Shown here: one piece after another, positions 50,240-58,144 of the stretch
Layout of the letters: every line of letters begins with the position of its first letter
Numbering within the stretch: position 1 is the first letter of the stretch
Made by a program: the position numbers and the translations under genes
Notes under the pieces: generated by a model
Database searches by the model: none
What the model was told of the DNA's origin: nothing
What the model saw: only the letters and a program-made list of their open reading frames with translations
Source of the DNA: Streptomyces sp. NBC_01481
GTDB lineage: Bacteria; Actinomycetota; Actinomycetes; Streptomycetales; Streptomycetaceae
Length of the DNA stretch: 64,000 nucleotides
Direction of reading: 5' to 3'
Assembly (NCBI RefSeq): GCF_026339995.1
Contig: NZ_JAPEPT010000003.1
Location: 1,054,001-1,118,000, forward strand

Positions 50240-51592
50240 ATGCGTTCAGCACGGGGCAGTGCCCTGGCGGCGGCCGGCGTGGCCGCTGTCCTCGCGGCCG
50301 TTCTGGCGGCCGCACCCGGCAGCGCGGCCGCCGGTGCGCCGACGCCGGGCAGGAGCGGTGTCGAGGTCGAGATACCCGGGCCGGAGCACGGCGCAGCCGC
50401 CGGATCCGGCCACACGCACGTACCGAAGGAGGGCCAAGGCCGGCCGGCCTCCCGGCTCTCGGCGGTCGAGGAGGCCGCCGACGGCGAGGTCACCAAACTG
50501 GTGGACAACGGCTCCACCGCCGACCGGCTGGACATCGTCGTCGTCGGGGACGGCTATACCGCCGCCGAGATCGCGCAGTTCCACATCGACGCCAAGGAGA
50601 AGTGGGCCGAGGTGGCGGCCGTCGAGCCGTACACGACGTACCAGGGCCTCTTCAACGTCTGGGCGGTCGACGCCGTGTCGAACCAGTCCGGAGTCTCCGG
50701 CGACCCCGGTCCTGAGACGGTCCGCGACACCGCCCTCGGCTCGTACTTCTGGTGCGACGACATCGAGCGGCTGCTCTGCATCGACCAGGACAAGGTCGAC
50801 GGCTATGTGGCGAAGGCCCCCGAGGCCGACCTGGTGCTCGTCCTCGCCAACAGTGCCAAGTACGGCGGCGCGGGCTACAACGAGCCGAGCGCGAGCCTCG
50901 GCTACGAGGGCATCTCGACCGCATCGGCGGGCAACGACAAGTCCGGCCAGGTCGCCATCCACGAGACCGGCCACTCGCTGGGCAAGCTCGCGGACGAGTA
51001 CTACTACCCCGGCTACCCGGGCTACGAGGAGTACACGGGGGCCGAGCCCGCCGAACCCAACATCTCCACCCTGGCCGCCGACGACATGTCGGGGCAGGGC
51101 GCCAAGTGGCACCGTTGGCTCGGCGAACAGTCGCCCGACGGCGGTACGGTCGGCACGTACGAAGGCGGGGGCTTCTACGTCAAGGGGCTGTACCGGCCCA
51201 CCGACAACTCCTTGATGCGTTCTCTCGGCAAGCCCTTCAACCTGCCCGGTGTCGAGGCGATGATCGCCGGCTTCTACCGCCATGCCAGGGTCGTCACCGC
51301 CGTCACTCCCACCGCCCCCACCCTCCGGGCGGGAAACACCGCGAAGATCGCCGTACCCCGGCTGGCAGGCGCGGACGGGCATCAGCTCAGGATCCGCTGG
51401 TACCTGGACGGCAGGGAGTTGAGGTTCTTCGAGGGCCGTAAGCAGATACGGGTGTCGGAGCTGGCCCCGCGGCTGATCGACCGGCGCCCGCACTCGCTGT
51501 CGGTCACCGCCGAGGACCGTACGGCCTCAGTGCGCGACCCGGAAATCGCCGGGACGCTGAAGTCCACCACCGGCTGGACGATCCGCCTCTGA
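50240..51592 (+). CDS. Secreted M64-family zinc metallopeptidase
   Basis: Protein of 450 residues with a signal peptide (basic start, alanine-rich core, AAAGAP at about 28-33). The metal-binding motif HETGH (241-245) is followed by SLGKLADEY (246-254), the long HExxH form of the IgA-peptidase M64 group. The start of the mature domain has DIVVVGDGYTAAE, another mark of M64. The C-terminal 120 residues form a beta domain. It should be a secreted protease that acts outside the cell; the target is unknown. GGGGGAG lies eight bases before the ATG. The 3' end overlaps the convergent ATP-grasp gene by 66 bases. Confidence 0.9.
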   Translation: MRSARGSALAAAGVAAVLAAVLAAAPGSAAAGAPTPGRSGVEVEIPGPEHGAAAGSGHTHVPKEGQGRPASRLSAVEEAADGEVTKLVDNGSTADRLDIVVVGDGYTAAEIAQFHIDAKEKWAEVAAVEPYTTYQGLFNVWAVDAVSNQSGVSGDPGPETVRDTALGSYFWCDDIERLLCIDQDKVDGYVAKAPEADLVLVLANSAKYGGAGYNEPSASLGYEGISTASAGNDKSGQVAIHETGHSLGKLADEYYYPGYPGYEEYTGAEPAEPNISTLAADDMSGQGAKWHRWLGEQSPDGGTVGTYEGGGFYVKGLYRPTDNSLMRSLGKPFNLPGVEAMIAGFYRHARVVTAVTPTAPTLRAGNTAKIAVPRLAGADGHQLRIRWYLDGRELRFFEGRKQIRVSELAPRLIDRRPHSLSVTAEDRTASVRDPEIAGTLKSTTGWTIRL

Positions 51593-52393
51593 CGCCGAGC
51601 GGCTCGCCTCTGCACGGTCCAGGGCCAGTGCCACCAGCGCCTCCGGGGCGCCGGACTGGCCCCGGACTCCGGGGAAGGCGTTGATGTCCACGATCAGCGG
51701 CGCGCCGTCCCCCGTCTCGATGATGTCCACGCCGTAGACGTCGAGTTCGAAGACCTCGCCGAGCCGGCGCACCAAGGCCGGCCAGCCGGGCGGCAGGTCT
51801 TCGGGGGCGAGCGGCAGTGAGGGACCCCGGCCCCCGGGGAAAAGTTCGGAACGGCGCAGTGCGGCGAAGAGCCCGTCTCCGACCGCCCACAGTTTGTGGT
51901 CCCAGCCGCTGTTCGGTGCGAACTCCTGGACCACGACCGGCTCCAGGGGGTGCGCGGCGGCCAGCTCCCGCAGCTGTACGTCGCTGTCGAGACGGGCCAC
52001 CAGGTCGTGCCGTCGACTGTGGCGGCTCTTGACCACCACCGGGCCGGGGAGCCCTGGTCCGGAGGCCAGTTGGGCGAGCGTGGCGAAGGTGCGGGTGGCC
52101 GCGAACGGGAGGCCCGCCCGACGTGCCTTGTGCGCCATCGCCGTACGGTCCTGGCACAGCGCGGTCGCCGCGGCCGAGTTCACCACCGCGGCGCCGCGCC
52201 GCTCCAGATCGCGGGCGAGGGCCAGGGCGCGTGGCGTACGCGACTTGAGCAGGTAGACGTCGGCGAGCGGCCCGGGGACTTCCGCCACAGTTCTCGGATC
52301 CAGCGTCTCCACCTGATGCACGGGCGTGAGCAGGGCGGTGGCGGCGGCCAGCAGCGGATGCCCGGGCTCGGGCGTGATCAGGCCGATCCTCAT
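51527..52393 (-). CDS. RimK-like ATP-grasp ligase (second of a tandem pair)
   Basis: Protein of 288 residues. The ATP-grasp pattern reads AHKARRAGLPFAATRTFATL, PGPVVVKSRHSRRH (nucleotide-binding lysine region), VVVQEFAPNSGWDHKLWAVG and the metal-site end LIVDINAFPGVRG. Such enzymes join a carboxylate to an amine with ATP, as RimK and glutamate or peptide ligases do. It is the second of two ATP-grasp genes, coupled by an ATGA overlap; similar context is found in ribosomal-peptide and poly-amino-acid pathways, but no precursor peptide is seen. Its 3' end overlaps the convergent peptidase gene tail to tail, so antisense effects are possible. Confidence 0.87.
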   Translation of the reverse strand: MRIGLITPEPGHPLLAAATALLTPVHQVETLDPRTVAEVPGPLADVYLLKSRTPRALALARDLERRGAAVVNSAAATALCQDRTAMAHKARRAGLPFAATRTFATLAQLASGPGLPGPVVVKSRHSRRHDLVARLDSDVQLRELAAAHPLEPVVVQEFAPNSGWDHKLWAVGDGLFAALRRSELFPGGRGPSLPLAPEDLPPGWPALVRRLGEVFELDVYGVDIIETGDGAPLIVDINAFPGVRGQSGAPEALVALALDRAEASRSASEADRPAGGGLQRPGDFRVAH

Positions 52394-53304
52394 GTGCTCT
52401 CGCCCGCCGCCGCGGGAACCTGCACCGGAGCCTGAGCCGGGAGTTGCACGGGATGCGGACGGGCCGAGTGCAGCACGGCCGTTCTGGAGGACCCGCCCGT
52501 GCGGGCCAGCCCGAGCACGGCTCGTGCCACCCGGGCCGCGGCGTCGGGGACCTGACGGAAGCTCGGAAAGTCGTTGACATCGACGACTACGGGGCCGTCC
52601 GGTCCCAGCACCACGTCCACGCCGTACAGATCGAGGCCGTAGACCGCCCCGACCCGGGCGGCTATCGCGGCCACCTCGGCCGACAGCGGCACACGGCGTT
52701 CCGGCACCGAGCGGTCCGGGTGGAGCGGGGAGCGGCGCTCGGTCGCGTACAGCTCGCCGCCGACGCAGTACACCTTGACGTCGATGCCCGAGTTGGTCAC
52801 ATACGGCTGGGCGATGAGCATGCCCTCCCCCGCCAGTTCGGGGACCATCGCGGCGAGCCCGTCCGGCGACGGGACCAGGTACACGGCCCGTCCCGAGCTG
52901 CCGTCGGCGGGCTTGACCACCAGCGGGTACTGCGACGCCGGTATCTCCGCCAGCAGTTCGGGCCGCGCCGCCGCGTAGGTGGGCGGCAGCGGAAGCCCAC
53001 GGCTGCGGCCGATCGCGGCGGCCAGCGCCTTGTCCCGTACACCCCGTATCGCCCGGGCGTCGTTGACGGTCGTCATCCCCGCCGAGGCCGCGGCTTCGAG
53101 CAGGGTCAGCCCCGGGCCTCCGGAGACCGTCTTGAGAACCCACGCGTCGTGAGTACCGGCCTGCACCACTTCGGTCATGTGCAGCAGGGAACCGCCGGGC
53201 CGCAGCACGTCCACCCGGTGCCCCCAGGAGGTCAGCCGGCGGATCACCTCGACCGGCATGCCGTCGTGCCGGTAGTGCTCCTCCACCAGGAAGCAGAGCC
53301 TCAT
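52390..53304 (-). CDS. RimK-like ATP-grasp ligase (first of a tandem pair)
   Basis: Protein of 304 residues with the same fold: VRDKALAAAIGRSRGLPLPP, YPLVVKPADGSSGRAVYLV, LIAQPYVTNSGIDVKVYCVG and VVVDVNDFPSFRQVP at the metal site. Although similar in plan to the next gene, the two differ enough to suggest different substrates or two steps in one pathway. The start at 53304 has GGGGAAGG just upstream; a frame from 53373 is open but lacks a good site. The C-terminal 40 residues are proline-rich. What is ligated is not readable from sequence. Confidence 0.87.
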   Translation of the reverse strand: MRLCFLVEEHYRHDGMPVEVIRRLTSWGHRVDVLRPGGSLLHMTEVVQAGTHDAWVLKTVSGGPGLTLLEAAASAGMTTVNDARAIRGVRDKALAAAIGRSRGLPLPPTYAAARPELLAEIPASQYPLVVKPADGSSGRAVYLVPSPDGLAAMVPELAGEGMLIAQPYVTNSGIDVKVYCVGGELYATERRSPLHPDRSVPERRVPLSAEVAAIAARVGAVYGLDLYGVDVVLGPDGPVVVDVNDFPSFRQVPDAAARVARAVLGLARTGGSSRTAVLHSARPHPVQLPAQAPVQVPAAAGEST

Positions 53305-53422
53305 CGACCTTCCCCGTAACCCCCGGACGTCCGCCGATCCCGTCCGGCGAGTTGTGACATCACAGGATGTCATGGACGTCGTGAGGTGATCTCCCCGGCG
53401 TCCGCCGGTGCTTCACGGAGCC

Positions 53423-53542
53423 TCACACCTCGACGGCGTCCTCGCGCTCGGGCGCGGGTGGGACCAGGAGGGCGGCGAGAACCGCGGCGGTCGCGAGAAT
53501 GCCCGCGCCCCAGGCGGCGGCCACGGTAAGGCGGCCTTTCAC
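53423..53542 (-). CDS. Possible 39-residue single-helix membrane protein
   Basis: A GTG-started frame with a basic start, one hydrophobic helix (AAAWGAGILATAAVLAALLV) and an acidic tail with a proline pair, codon-biased like a real gene. There is no good ribosome-binding site. Immediately upstream another frame, without any start codon, codes for VRDVVTHPDEDPLHSREVLV and ends in LTAALRIR. Its coding look suggests the tail of a broken gene. The gap 53305-53713 holds nothing else that I recognise. Confidence 0.35.
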   Translation of the reverse strand: MKGRLTVAAAWGAGILATAAVLAALLVPPAPEREDAVEV

Positions 53543-53713
53543 CGGATGCGCAGCGCGGCGGTGAGCTCGACCAGCCCTTGCGCGAAGGCATCGCGGACGA
53601 GGACCTCACGGCTGTGGAGCGGGTCCTCGTCCGGATGTGTGACAACGTCGCGGACTGAAGCGAGCCGGCTGAAGCGGTCCGGCTGAAGCGGGAGTTGCCG
53701 GTGCGGCGGCCCC

Positions 53714-54565
53714 CTACGACTTGCGCAGCAGCCCGCCGTACTCGTAGATGCCCGTGTTCTTCTCGGTGGCGCCCAGGTACGGGGCCAGCGCCTCGTGCAC
53801 CGGGGCGAGGCCCGGCTGGTCGGGGTCCGGGCGCCAGTCGGCGAGGTTGACCAGTCCCGGCTCCACCGGGTCCAGCCCGTCCAGGAAGACGTCGAGTTCG
53901 GCAGGGGTGCGGGTCTGCCACGGGATGCCGCTTTCCGAGATGTGCTCGGTCATCTGGGCGCCCCTGGCCGGATCGTCGGAGACGACCTGGGACAGACCCA
54001 GATAGCTGCCCGGTGCCGCCTCGTCGATGACGGTGCGCAGGACCCGGCGCGGATCGTCGGCGTCGGTGAGGTGGTGGCCCACGGACAGGAACAGCACCGC
54101 AACGGGCTCGCGGAAGTCGATCAGCCGCCGGACCTCGGGGTGGTCGAGTACCGACTGCTGGTCCCGCATGTCGGCCGTGATGACGGTCGTGGAGTCGTCG
54201 TCGGCGAGCAGCGCCCGGCCGTGTGCCAGCACGATGGGGTCGATGTCGACATAGACGACGCGTGCGTCCGGTGCGAAGCGCCGGGCGACCTGGTGGACAT
54301 TGTTGTCGGTCGGCAGGCCGCACCCCATGTCGAGGATCTGGCGGATGCCCGCCTCCTGCGTCAGATAGCGCACGGCCCGGAAGAGGAACTGGCGGTTCTG
54401 CCGTGCGATGTCCACGCACTCGGGGAACGACGGCAGCGTGGAGAGGAGAAAGGCACGGTCGACGTCGTAGTTGTCCTTGCCTCCCAGCATCCACCCATAG
54501 GCTCGTGCCGAGGTGGGCACGTCGAAGGGTATCGAGGTCGTGCCGGACTGCCTGTCATCGGCCAT
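53714..54565 (-). CDS. SAM-dependent methyltransferase of the Methyltransf_19 (DUF574) group
   Basis: Protein of 283 residues. The motif ARAYGWMLGGKDNYDVDRAF near the start and the SAM-binding QILDMGCGLPTDNNVHQVA (about 76-94) are marks of this Streptomyces-expanded family, followed by VVYVDIDPIVLAHGRALL and AVLFLSVGHHL. Members are often regulated and found beside HTH genes or in secondary-metabolite loci; the acceptor is not known. A start at 54565 has a plausible GGAG-like region upstream (GGCGGAGAA). It stands as a single gene on the minus strand between the ATP-grasp pair and the CBS-domain gene. Confidence 0.92.
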   Translation of the reverse strand: MADDRQSGTTSIPFDVPTSARAYGWMLGGKDNYDVDRAFLLSTLPSFPECVDIARQNRQFLFRAVRYLTQEAGIRQILDMGCGLPTDNNVHQVARRFAPDARVVYVDIDPIVLAHGRALLADDDSTTVITADMRDQQSVLDHPEVRRLIDFREPVAVLFLSVGHHLTDADDPRRVLRTVIDEAAPGSYLGLSQVVSDDPARGAQMTEHISESGIPWQTRTPAELDVFLDGLDPVEPGLVNLADWRPDPDQPGLAPVHEALAPYLGATEKNTGIYEYGGLLRKS

Positions 54566-54713
54566 GCGTGTTCTCCGCCTCTCCGTCCGCGGAGCCCCGC
54601 TCCGCCGTGGCGAGACTACCCTCTGCCGGTGTCTGTCATGGCCGGTTCGCGAGGGTCAACTCGCCCGCTGACAAGGGAGATTGGCGTCCGGATCGTCCAA
54701 CTCGGGTATTCCC

Positions 54714-54749
54714 GCCCCGCGGGGCGAGGCGAAGACCCCGCCCCGGGGC
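54714..54749 (-). terminator. Two GC palindromes after the CBS-domain gene
   Basis: GCCCCGCGGGGC at 54714-54725 and GCCCCGGGGC at 54740-54749 are both perfect palindromes lying 65-100 bases beyond the stop of the minus-strand CBS gene. They are likely terminators. Confidence 0.5.
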
Positions 54750-54813
54750 AGGGGACGGGGCCATGAGGCCGCTCGTGAAAGCCCGACGAGACGACTCGGC
54801 CCAGGTTGTCGGG

Positions 54814-55272
54814 TCAGCCCTGGGACTGACCCGACATCGGGGCCGCTGCGTACACACGGGTCGCGAACTCGGCGATCTGCTCGTCGCTCAGGTTCTTCGC
54901 AAGGTTGGCCTCCGTGATCATGCCGACCAGACGGTGACCACCCTTGACGTCGATCACCGGGAGCCGCCTGATCTGGTGCTCCTCCATGGTCGTCAGGACT
55001 TCGGTCGCCTCCGCCTCGGCGTCGATCCAGTGCACCTTGGCATTGAGGGATCCGGCCTGCACGGTCGCCGGGTCGACGCCTTCGGCGCAGCACCTGACGA
55101 CGATGTCACGGTCGGTGATCAAGCCTGTGAGCTTGTTGTTGTCGCCGCAGATGGGCAGGCAACCGACGTTCAGGTCGCGCATCATCTTCGCCGCGTCGAA
55201 GAGCGACTGGTGCGCCCCGACGCACTGCACGCCGCCGGACATGATGTCCCGGGCTCGCAGCTTCTCAGCCAT
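54814..55272 (-). CDS. Two-CBS-domain protein, Hrp1-like
   Basis: Protein of 152 residues made of two CBS domains: ARDIMSGGVQCVGAHQSLFD to LTGLITDRDIVVR, and WIDAEAEATEVLTTMEEHQI to LVGMITEANLAKNL. It is close in plan to hypoxic response protein 1 of mycobacteria, which is part of the DosR set, but no DevR-type box was found upstream here. CBS pairs usually bind adenosyl ligands and tune partner proteins. GGAGG lies five bases before the ATG at 55272, and TTGACA lies further upstream as a possible -35. Confidence 0.9.
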   Translation of the reverse strand: MAEKLRARDIMSGGVQCVGAHQSLFDAAKMMRDLNVGCLPICGDNNKLTGLITDRDIVVRCCAEGVDPATVQAGSLNAKVHWIDAEAEATEVLTTMEEHQIRRLPVIDVKGGHRLVGMITEANLAKNLSDEQIAEFATRVYAAAPMSGQSQG

Positions 55273-55361
55273 GATTTCCTCCCGTCCTCGAGAGCGTTGT
55301 GTCCTCTGCCATCGATCACAACACGAATGGCGCAACACCGCTCCCTGGATGCGCCGGGCTG

Positions 55362-55661
55362 TCAAGGCTCCAGATGGCTGAATCCCACCTCGAAGCGTTC
55401 GACCGAGACAACCCGTTGGCCCTCCCGCTGGGCGACCTGGTCGCGAAGCCGGTTCGCCTGGTCCTCGCTGGCGTACATGGTCTTCTCGTCGTCCCACAAG
55501 GTCAGCGATTTGGCCTTTCCGGAGGCCCGGTCGACGAGGTAGTACACGCCCCGGAAGCCGGGGGCCTCCCGCACATCTTTGAGAACCGCTTCCCAGTTCG
55601 CGGTCAGGTCCCCCTGCGCCGGGACCGGTGAACCCTGGTACGTGCTGAGCCTCACGAACAT
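55362..55661 (-). CDS. Small ferredoxin-like (ABM/monooxygenase-type) fold protein
   Basis: Protein of 99 residues with the alpha-beta sandwich pattern of small monooxygenase-like (ABM) proteins: FVRLSTYQGSPV, then WEAVLKDVREAPGFRGVYYL, SLTLWDDEKTMYASED and a last strand VVSVERFEVGF. These either act as cofactor-free monooxygenases in small pathways or have an undefined role. The ATG at 55661 has GGAAGGG at a wide spacing. It stands alone, upstream of the CBS gene on the same strand by 89 bases. Confidence 0.75.
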   Translation of the reverse strand: MFVRLSTYQGSPVPAQGDLTANWEAVLKDVREAPGFRGVYYLVDRASGKAKSLTLWDDEKTMYASEDQANRLRDQVAQREGQRVVSVERFEVGFSHLEP

Positions 55662-55856
55662 GGCTGCCAACCCTTCCTGGCCGGCTGCCGGCCGGGGGCA
55701 GGCAGCTCTCCAGGACAAGGGTGCTCCGGCAGGCCGCACACCGCACGACGAGCGGCCGCGACCCAGCGTGTATGGCCCGCCTGTCGGGTGCCGGCGGGCC
55801 GTAGGCGTGCGCATGGAAAACGCGCGCCCGCCCCGCGCCCGCGCTGCAATGGACGG

Positions 55857-56834
55857 GTGACCGGGGCGAGGCAGATCTGGACGAGGGCGCGGCACGCTCT
55901 CGCGTCCGCCGTGCTGGTGACCGTCGTCGCCTGTTCGGCCGGGCCGTCCCCCGCGAACCTGGGTGCTGTCACGGAGTCGCCCGGCGCCACCAAGCATCTG
56001 ACGATCGGTTCCGCGGGCTTCACCGAGAGCGATCTGCTCGCCCAGATGTACGCGCTGCTCCTCGGCGAGGCCGGATACCGCACCCGGATCCAGTCCGTCC
56101 CCAGCCGGGAGATCTACGAGCCGGCGCTGGAGAGCGGCCGGATCGATGTGGTGCCCGAGTACGCCGCCGCCTTCGCGGACTGGCTGAACGCCAAGGTCAA
56201 CGGCCCCGGCGCGGGCACGGTCGGTTCGCCCGACCTCGCAAAGACGATGGCGGCCCTGCGGAAGCTGGCGACACCACGCGGTCTGACCGTCCTCGACGCG
56301 GGCAAGGCCGCCGACCAGTACGCCTTCGCCGTCAGTGCGTCCTTCGCCCGGGAGCTCGGGCTCACAACGCTCAGCGACCTGGGGAAGACCAAGCTGCCTG
56401 TGCGGCTCGCGGCGGACGAGGAGTGCGTCCAACGTCCTGACTGCGCACCCGGACTGAAGAAGACGTACGGAATCGACATCACGGCGGTCGATCCCCTGGG
56501 TGTCGGCACCACCCCTGCCAAACAGGCCGTCCAGAGCGGCCGGGACCAGATGCTGCTCACCACGACCACCGACGCGACGCTCGACGACTTCGGTCTCGTC
56601 CCGCTCGCGGACGACAAACACCTGCAGAACGCCGACTACATCGTGCCCGTCGTCAACCGGGCCGGGGCGGGCGGCGAAGGGGTCACGCGCGCACTGGGCA
56701 GGCTCAACACCGCACTGACAACCGCTGATCTGGCCCGGCTCAACGAGCAGGTGGACAGCCACGGTCGGCCGCCCAAGGACGTGGCCAGGAAGTATCTTGA
56801 GTCGAAGAAGCTGCTCCCCGAGTCCGGCGGCTGA
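55857..56834 (+). CDS. Substrate-binding lipoprotein of the OpuAC (glycine betaine/choline) type
   Basis: Protein of 325 residues from a GTG at 55857. It has a lipoprotein signal peptide with the lipobox VVAC (Cys26 lipidated). The mature part has the OpuAC fold: LTIGSAGFTESDLLAQMYAL, IDVVPEYAAAFADWL and TLDDFGLVPLADDKHLQNAD. It should capture quaternary ammonium osmoprotectants or choline for an ABC importer. No permease or ATPase gene is adjacent; the next gene is convergent and unrelated, so the transporter partners must be elsewhere. An ATG at 55788 extends the frame but would bury the signal peptide. Confidence 0.88.
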   Translation: MTGARQIWTRARHALASAVLVTVVACSAGPSPANLGAVTESPGATKHLTIGSAGFTESDLLAQMYALLLGEAGYRTRIQSVPSREIYEPALESGRIDVVPEYAAAFADWLNAKVNGPGAGTVGSPDLAKTMAALRKLATPRGLTVLDAGKAADQYAFAVSASFARELGLTTLSDLGKTKLPVRLAADEECVQRPDCAPGLKKTYGIDITAVDPLGVGTTPAKQAVQSGRDQMLLTTTTDATLDDFGLVPLADDKHLQNADYIVPVVNRAGAGGEGVTRALGRLNTALTTADLARLNEQVDSHGRPPKDVARKYLESKKLLPESGG

Positions 56835-56853
56835 ACGCGGGCGCCCGAGGCTC

Positions 56854-57990
56854 TTACGCCACCGGGCCGGTGTGCAGGCTCTCCAGGCGCCGTTGCAGCA
56901 CCTGCAGCGCCCCGCGCTGACGGCCCGGAACACTGCGGCGCAGCCGGACCAGCGCAGGCGCGAGCGCCCGCGCCCGGGGCAGGTCCCGGATCTGTTCCCA
57001 CTGGTGATGAGCGCGGTCGACCGCACCCTCGACATCGGCGTCGTCGGTGGCCTGCCGGCGCGTCAGCCGGGCCTCCGCCGCAGCCATCCACAACTCGCAG
57101 CTGAGGGCCGGATCCTGAGCGAGCCGCGCGAGATCGGCCCGGACTTCCAGCCAGTGGATCGCCTGCACCGATCCGGGGCCGTGGGTGCGCAGCTCCCGCT
57201 GCTCCCAGGCGGCGGCAGCGGCGGCAGCCTCCGTGTGCCGCCCGGCCCCGGCGGCGGCGAGAATCGCCGGGTGCGGATCCTCGCGAGGCTCCGGAGCACT
57301 GGCCGGCCCTGTGGCCTGTACGGGCGGGGGAGCGCCGATCGCCAGCAGCAGGGCATCCTCATCACCCGCTCGGGCCGCGGCCTGCTCGTGCAGGGTGGCC
57401 GGGTCCGGCCGTGCCCCGCTGCGCCAGATCGCCGCGCACGCCTTCAGATAGGCGGGAGTTGCGGCTTCCCGGCTGCGCCGGAGAGCCGGGCAGACGCGCC
57501 CGTAGAGACGGATGCCCGGTCCGAGACCGAGGCCGTGCGAAGCGAGGTGCTGCCAGGCATCGGCGTCGGCGACGAGGTCGACGACGAGGGTGGTGGTGCC
57601 GGGCCGCCGGATCGCCGTTTCGGCGGCCAGCCAGTGCCACGGAAGCGCCGTGTAGCGCATGGTCGTCGGCGTGGTCCGGGCGAGGGCGAGATGCAACAGC
57701 CGCTGTTTGCGGTCCAGTTGGAGCTGGCCCGCGATATAGAGGAACAGCGGTCCCGCCGCGGTCGCCGCCGCCCGGATCCGGGTGAGGACGGTCTGCGGAT
57801 CGAGGGGATCGGCGAGTTCGACGACCGTCGCCGCCGGGGTTCCGGTGAGCGCGCTGGGCGGGACGGCTGCGAGCGTGGGCAGTACGGAACTCGCGTCCAC
57901 GAGACGGCCCTTGCCGACCGGGGCGGCCGCGATGAGCAGCGCCGTTCCCGGTTCTGCCGTGTCCCCTTCGTTGATCACCACACGCAGCAC
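56854..57990 (-). CDS. Caspase-fold protein lacking the catalytic histidine
   Basis: Protein of 378 residues. The N-terminal 150 residues follow the caspase-like pattern: strand ALLIAAAPV, a helix with LPTLAAV, VVELADPLDPQTVL, then GPLFLYIAGQL (80-90). Here active enzymes have AGHG, and the histidine position is Gln89. No later cysteine in a suitable motif is seen, so it is probably an inactive relative. The C-terminal half is alanine- and arginine-rich helical, possibly repeat-like. I do not recognise a named family. It is convergent with the OpuAC-type gene with 19 bases between, and is unlikely to be a protease itself; a binding role in signalling or defence is a guess. Confidence 0.7.
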   Translation of the reverse strand: MLRVVINEGDTAEPGTALLIAAAPVGKGRLVDASSVLPTLAAVPPSALTGTPAATVVELADPLDPQTVLTRIRAAATAAGPLFLYIAGQLQLDRKQRLLHLALARTTPTTMRYTALPWHWLAAETAIRRPGTTTLVVDLVADADAWQHLASHGLGLGPGIRLYGRVCPALRRSREAATPAYLKACAAIWRSGARPDPATLHEQAAARAGDEDALLLAIGAPPPVQATGPASAPEPREDPHPAILAAAGAGRHTEAAAAAAAWEQRELRTHGPGSVQAIHWLEVRADLARLAQDPALSCELWMAAAEARLTRRQATDDADVEGAVDRAHHQWEQIRDLPRARALAPALVRLRRSVPGRQRGALQVLQRRLESLHTGPVA

Positions 57991-58099
57991 CGTAGCCGAC
58001 CGCAGCTGCGGCCGACGGCGCCCGGCGTCGAGCGGCCCGCCGTCGGCTTTCTTGTCATGACCCTTGCAGGGAGGGGTCGGCGCTGCTATTCCATCGGTT

Positions 58100-58112
58100 A
58101 GGAAAGTTTCCT
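58100..58112. promoter_or_regulatory. 13-base palindrome AGGAAAGTTTCCT upstream of the GH5 gene
   Basis: A perfect palindrome with a central G, located 32-45 bases before the GH5 start. Palindromes with GAAA and TTTC arms are known operators for polysaccharide-degradation genes in Streptomyces, such as those of LacI-type regulators; the assignment to one regulator is inference. Confidence 0.55.
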
Positions 58113-58144
58113 TTCAGTTCTCTGTACAGGCAATGGAGACCCCC

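Noticed and set aside
53423..53542. Small ORF as precursor peptide for the tandem ATP-grasp enzymes
   Set aside because: It is a single hydrophobic helix with no repeated Asp/Glu or Thr core motif such as graspetide precursors have.
54814..55272. CBS-domain gene as part of the DevR-controlled set
   Set aside because: The family fits, but no palindrome like the three boxes was found in its upstream region and it lies about 19 kb away.
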